Shown here: piece after piece, positions 60,658 through 64,000 of the stretch
Position numbering within the stretch: the stretch's first letter is position 1
Layout: each line of letters opens with the position of its first letter
From: Dactylellina haptotyla
Taxonomy: Eukaryota; Ascomycota; Orbiliomycetes; Orbiliales; Orbiliaceae
Direction of reading: 5' to 3'
Length of the DNA stretch: 64,000 nt
NCBI GenBank assembly: GCA_031310005.1
Contig: CM062387.1
Coordinates: 1,240,001-1,304,000 of the forward strand
Position numbers and translations under genes: made by a program
The notes under the pieces: generated by a model
The model's input: the letters and a program-made list of their open reading frames with translations, nothing else
Databases searched by the model: none
What the model was told of the DNA's origin: nothing

Positions 60658-63600
60658 CAATATCTTGCAGACCTACATATTGTGGTTGTGGTGATTGCCG
60701 GCTAATGGGAGCTCTGGTCTATTTCCTTTGGTCCTGAATATGATAAATTGAGTGACTTGGGGATATATCATTACAAAGTATCACAATGACACGAAATATT
60801 CATGAGCCTAATGTAGGAAAACCTGCATTTATTCCTCTTTTTACAGGGAAAGAGTTGGTTTCCCCGTCATATGAAGTGATAAGTTTGGAGGCTAGGATTA
60901 GGTTGTGTGTCACATTACATTCTGTTGCACAGGCACATACATATGTACCCACATTGAAGAACAAAAACTCTCCTTTTCGGAATGGGAACGTTGGTCGGCT
61001 GGTGCATGAAAACTTACAAGGTCCTTCCATGGCTCATGCCCAAAACTCTTGTTTCTGCCCTACGCAGACTTGGTCAACCCAACTTTCAGCCCAATGGGGC
61101 TCGCAAGTTTCGTTTGGCCACTTGAGGATTGTTCATCACTCTTCCCGTCTATCCATGTTTCACAAGGCGAAAGGCAAGAAAAATCCTGTTTGCTATCGCT
61201 TTCTACCCTTTTTGCCGTTGCACTGATCCCGTGTGTTAATTTCAACGTCTTGGCAAGTCTCCAATGTATCGATTCTTGGTGCTAAATATAGCGAGCTGAA
61301 CACCTCGGTTCCCCAAAGTCCAATTGTGCAAAACCTTCGTCTCGGGAGGCACTATCTGGCAACTCTAGTTTTCGATCTTGCTCTCTCGCTCTTGGAAGGA
61401 GAGCGCTTCGAAGTGCATGTGCCAGGATCTAACCGAATACCAAAAACGATAGGTTTTTTTCTTTAGCTTCACGGATTTTGGAATGAGTTAGGCAATACTC
61501 TAATGCGCGAGTCAAGGTCTTGAAGTGAAAATTTTTCTTTTGGTGCTTTTCTCGCCGTTTCCTAGCCAAGTTAGTGGTCCCGACTGCGAAAGGCTGAGGT
61601 AAAGAGAGCACGAACGCCTTCGCACACTAATGAGGTCAGCAAATTTCGGATTTCTTTCCCCACACACTGGCTCAGCTCACCCGGCGGGGTTAAGCAAAAT
61701 AGTGGACGGGATCAATGGAGCTTGGTTGCATGGATTGTTTCAAAAGATAAAAAAATAAAATAAGAAATTGGCTCCTTATAGGGATTTCCATCGCAGTTCG
61801 CACATCGGATATCTATCGTGGGAACACAGATGGCTGTGCTGACCCTCTCCAATTTCTGGGTTGTGGACCGAGTAAGATCATTACGGTTGGATGCTAAGTA
61901 TGGATTTGAGGCAAAATCAAGGGCCATGCTGGAAGGTGCCGTCTCTACTGAGCTTCAATTCCAATTTATCCCATGACCAAGGAAACCCACCCCAAGGTCT
62001 TGGCGATGTGGATTGCTTGTCGGTATTCGGCTCGGGGCCTATCAATGCCCCCAGAAGGGATCCATTTGGGCTTTGAGTTCAGAGTTTGTGAAGCTAAGAG
62101 TCTGTGAAGCTGGCCCTGATATATGATTTCGATAGCTGGATGGACGACGATACCTCCCGAAGTGAAGAATCCTCGTTTGCATCTCGGGCTGACATTAAAC
62201 AGTGAATCGGCACTTATAACCTTTCTGGGCTATCGATTTGCAGATGTTTGAGCGGTTGTGCGCAAGACATGTTGCAGGTGGCCAGTCAGAGCTTCACTCT
62301 GGAAATCCGCCCCTTCCCTCGCGGGCGGTCCAGCCTAGTGGGGATGAAAAGACCCATGGCAACAGGGATTTGTGCATTGACATGATTGGATGACAGCCTA
62401 TGCTCTGCGAGGCTGACGCTCCAAGGAAGCTAAACCTTCCTTCCCTTGAACCCTTACACTGTTGTAGGGTGACCCTTTCCTCGCCCTACTTCAACTTTGC
62501 TGGGAAAAACAAAACATGGGGAGGAAGTTGACCTGATGGTACTCTGTACACGGATTCGAGAGGTTGATCACTGGGCGCCGCCCAAAATGCACGGTGGAGT
62601 CCAGCATGTATCGACACAATCGAGCTCGCGCTGGTAGCCAGTCCCTGCAAGTTTCCTGAACTCTCCAGGTCGGCCCAAACGGTGCTCTGGGCATGAGAGC
62701 AAGCTCTCGCACCTGAGATGACTTGCCTACTTGCTCTATCTAGATGTATCTTTTACCTTGCGCTCGCCTCGACTGGATTCGAAGGAACCGGCACGACTGG
62801 GATCTCGGTGTCGGTTCAATACAGAAAATGGGTCGAAGGAACCCGGCTACTTCCCCTCAATTGCTCGTGTTTATTGTTATTATTAATCTACCCACCCGAG
62901 TACCTATCTCCCCCCCAAACTCCAAGGTAGGCAGTCTGGCAAGACCCCTGCTCTATCGCCCAGCGATTTAGTTATCGCTGCTTCCCGCAGTTCGACATCA
63001 TCGCGAGCATTTTTAGGAGCTGGTCCGTTACCTTTCCCTTTTAAATGTCCTGCCCACCCACCCGCCAAACACCAGCCCAGCCCTAGGAACACATCCGAAT
63101 CCGACAACTTAAGTTCCAACCACCGTCACCCACCTGCGTGACGAGAGATCAGTCCCAAGACGACAGACAAGACAAGCTTCTCCTCTCTCGAGCGAATAAA
63201 GATCTTTGACGGACCAGCAGCTTGGTTGTAACGACCGAAATTGTCGCAGCCTTGTGGTAAGTGTGATTCATCGCCGTTTATTTTTATTTTTATTTTTTAC
63301 TTCTAGCACGGGCACGATCCATCGATACTTCTTTGAAGAATTTTTGAAGCGGGTTCTCCACGTTCTCTGGCAGAGGGCCGACAGTTTAGCCATGGGCCAT
63401 CGCATGGCGTGGTGGAGCCAAGCGGGAAATAAGAAACAAAAAAACAATACATCTTCCCCAAACACACCACTCCTTTTCCTGTGCTGCTGCACAAGGCCGG
63501 CACTGGGCAGCACGTAAGGCATAATAAGAAAAGCGCTCTTATTGTATCCTCAGTTAATCCTCAGTTGGCTTCGCATATGTCTCCGATTTTTCTTATTTTC

Positions 63601-64000
63601 ATCTTCCTTGAGAGAGAAAAAAGCATTCAAACCCGGATACCGTTGCCTTTTAATGAGCTGGCTAGTACTCTGGCTACGCCAAATCCTCTTGAAACTGTTA
63701 TAGTTCGTCCTCCTTTGGAAAGAGGCTTGCTCTGGTTCACTACGAATGATAGTTGCAGCTCGCGTGGAACCCGGAGTCGCTAGGTAAGAGGTAACAGCTT
63801 TTGGGAAAGTTGGGCGCAAAGACGTATAGCCTTCATGCAGAGAGTGTTTTTATTATTCATATCCTTTTTTTTTTGACTCTCATCAGCAAATTTCCCCTCC
63901 TGCCTTCTTTACGAGCGCACAGGCTTTACATTAGTGATCGCAATGATCTATGCATACGAACTACCCCGATCATTGGCGTCATCGTCCATCGCATCGTTAT

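Larger units (their letters stand above)
57724..64000. other. 6.3-kb gene desert
   Basis: I find no confident gene. Candidates are a weak spliced ORF at 60109-60459 (-) and an exon-like ORF at 58181-58369 (+). The ORF at 60786-61226 (+) lacks any family sign. The last kilobase has pyrimidine-rich DNA and a GTAAGT after 'cttgtg' near 63257, and may be the 5' leader of a gene beyond the edge. Confidence 0.4.

Noticed and set aside
60786-61226. Plus-strand ORF of 146 codons with an ATG
   Set aside because: No family resemblance, uneven composition, and no supporting splice or promoter context.

Overview
The window is nuclear DNA of a filamentous ascomycete (Pezizomycotina). The evidence is short spliceosomal introns (mostly 47-120 nt) with GTAAGT/GTATGT-like donors and CTAAC/CTAAT/CTGAC branch points, compact housekeeping genes recognisable as fungal families (Hlj1, Siw14, Efm6, Rib7, Coq4, Mag1, Ima1, Ice2, Vfa1, Aim19), and a 'fungal transcription factor domain' protein. 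The class within Pezizomycotina cannot be fixed by eye. No gene models were given, so every spliced model here was assembled by hand from reading frame, splice sites and family knowledge.

Layout. 1-3.6 kb: possible 3' end of a gene at the left edge, then a long apparently non-coding stretch leading into a proline/serine-rich protein of unknown function (3.6-5.3 kb). 6.8-7.7 kb (-): EFM6-type lysine methyltransferase in four exons. 8.6-11.5 kb (+): large Arg/Gly-rich protein in six exons. 13.2-14.9 kb (+): P-loop kinase-like protein with a 573-nt intron. 15.7-17.5 kb (-): unknown acidic-tailed protein whose model needs an extremely short intron to remove an in-frame stop. 18.5-19.7 kb (+): ER-membrane J-protein Hlj1. 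20.4-21.0 kb (-): small secreted four-cysteine protein with a basic tail. 21-25.5 kb: mostly gene-free. 25.5-26.7 kb (+): Siw14-type phosphatase in five exons. 26.7-31.2 kb: gene-poor.

31.2-33.1 kb (-): Gln/Pro-rich unknown protein. 34.3-34.6 kb (+): spliced 66-residue microprotein. 35.7-36.6 kb (+) RIB7 and 36.7-37.7 kb (-) COQ4 converge with only 144 bp between their stops; an SDR (38.1-39.1 kb, -) lies behind COQ4. 39.9-41.6 kb (+): transcription-factor-domain protein with a GC-AG intron. 42.1-43.2 kb (+) MAG1 converges with an AIM19-like gene (43.5-44.4 kb, -). 46.1-48.8 kb (-) IMA1 and 50.7-52.2 kb (+) ICE2 are divergent. 52.8-55.5 kb (-): two YCII-domain paralogues flank a tRNA-Arg(ACG). 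56.7-57.7 kb (+): VFA1. 57.7-64 kb: gene desert with one weak spliced candidate.

The genes do not form a metabolic cluster. They are mainly unrelated housekeeping functions: translation-factor methylation, ER and nuclear membrane, quinone and flavin synthesis, DNA repair, ESCRT. The less ordinary content is the secreted four-Cys protein, the microprotein, the paired YCII genes, the GC-AG intron, and several spliced small-ORF candidates in gene-poor DNA.
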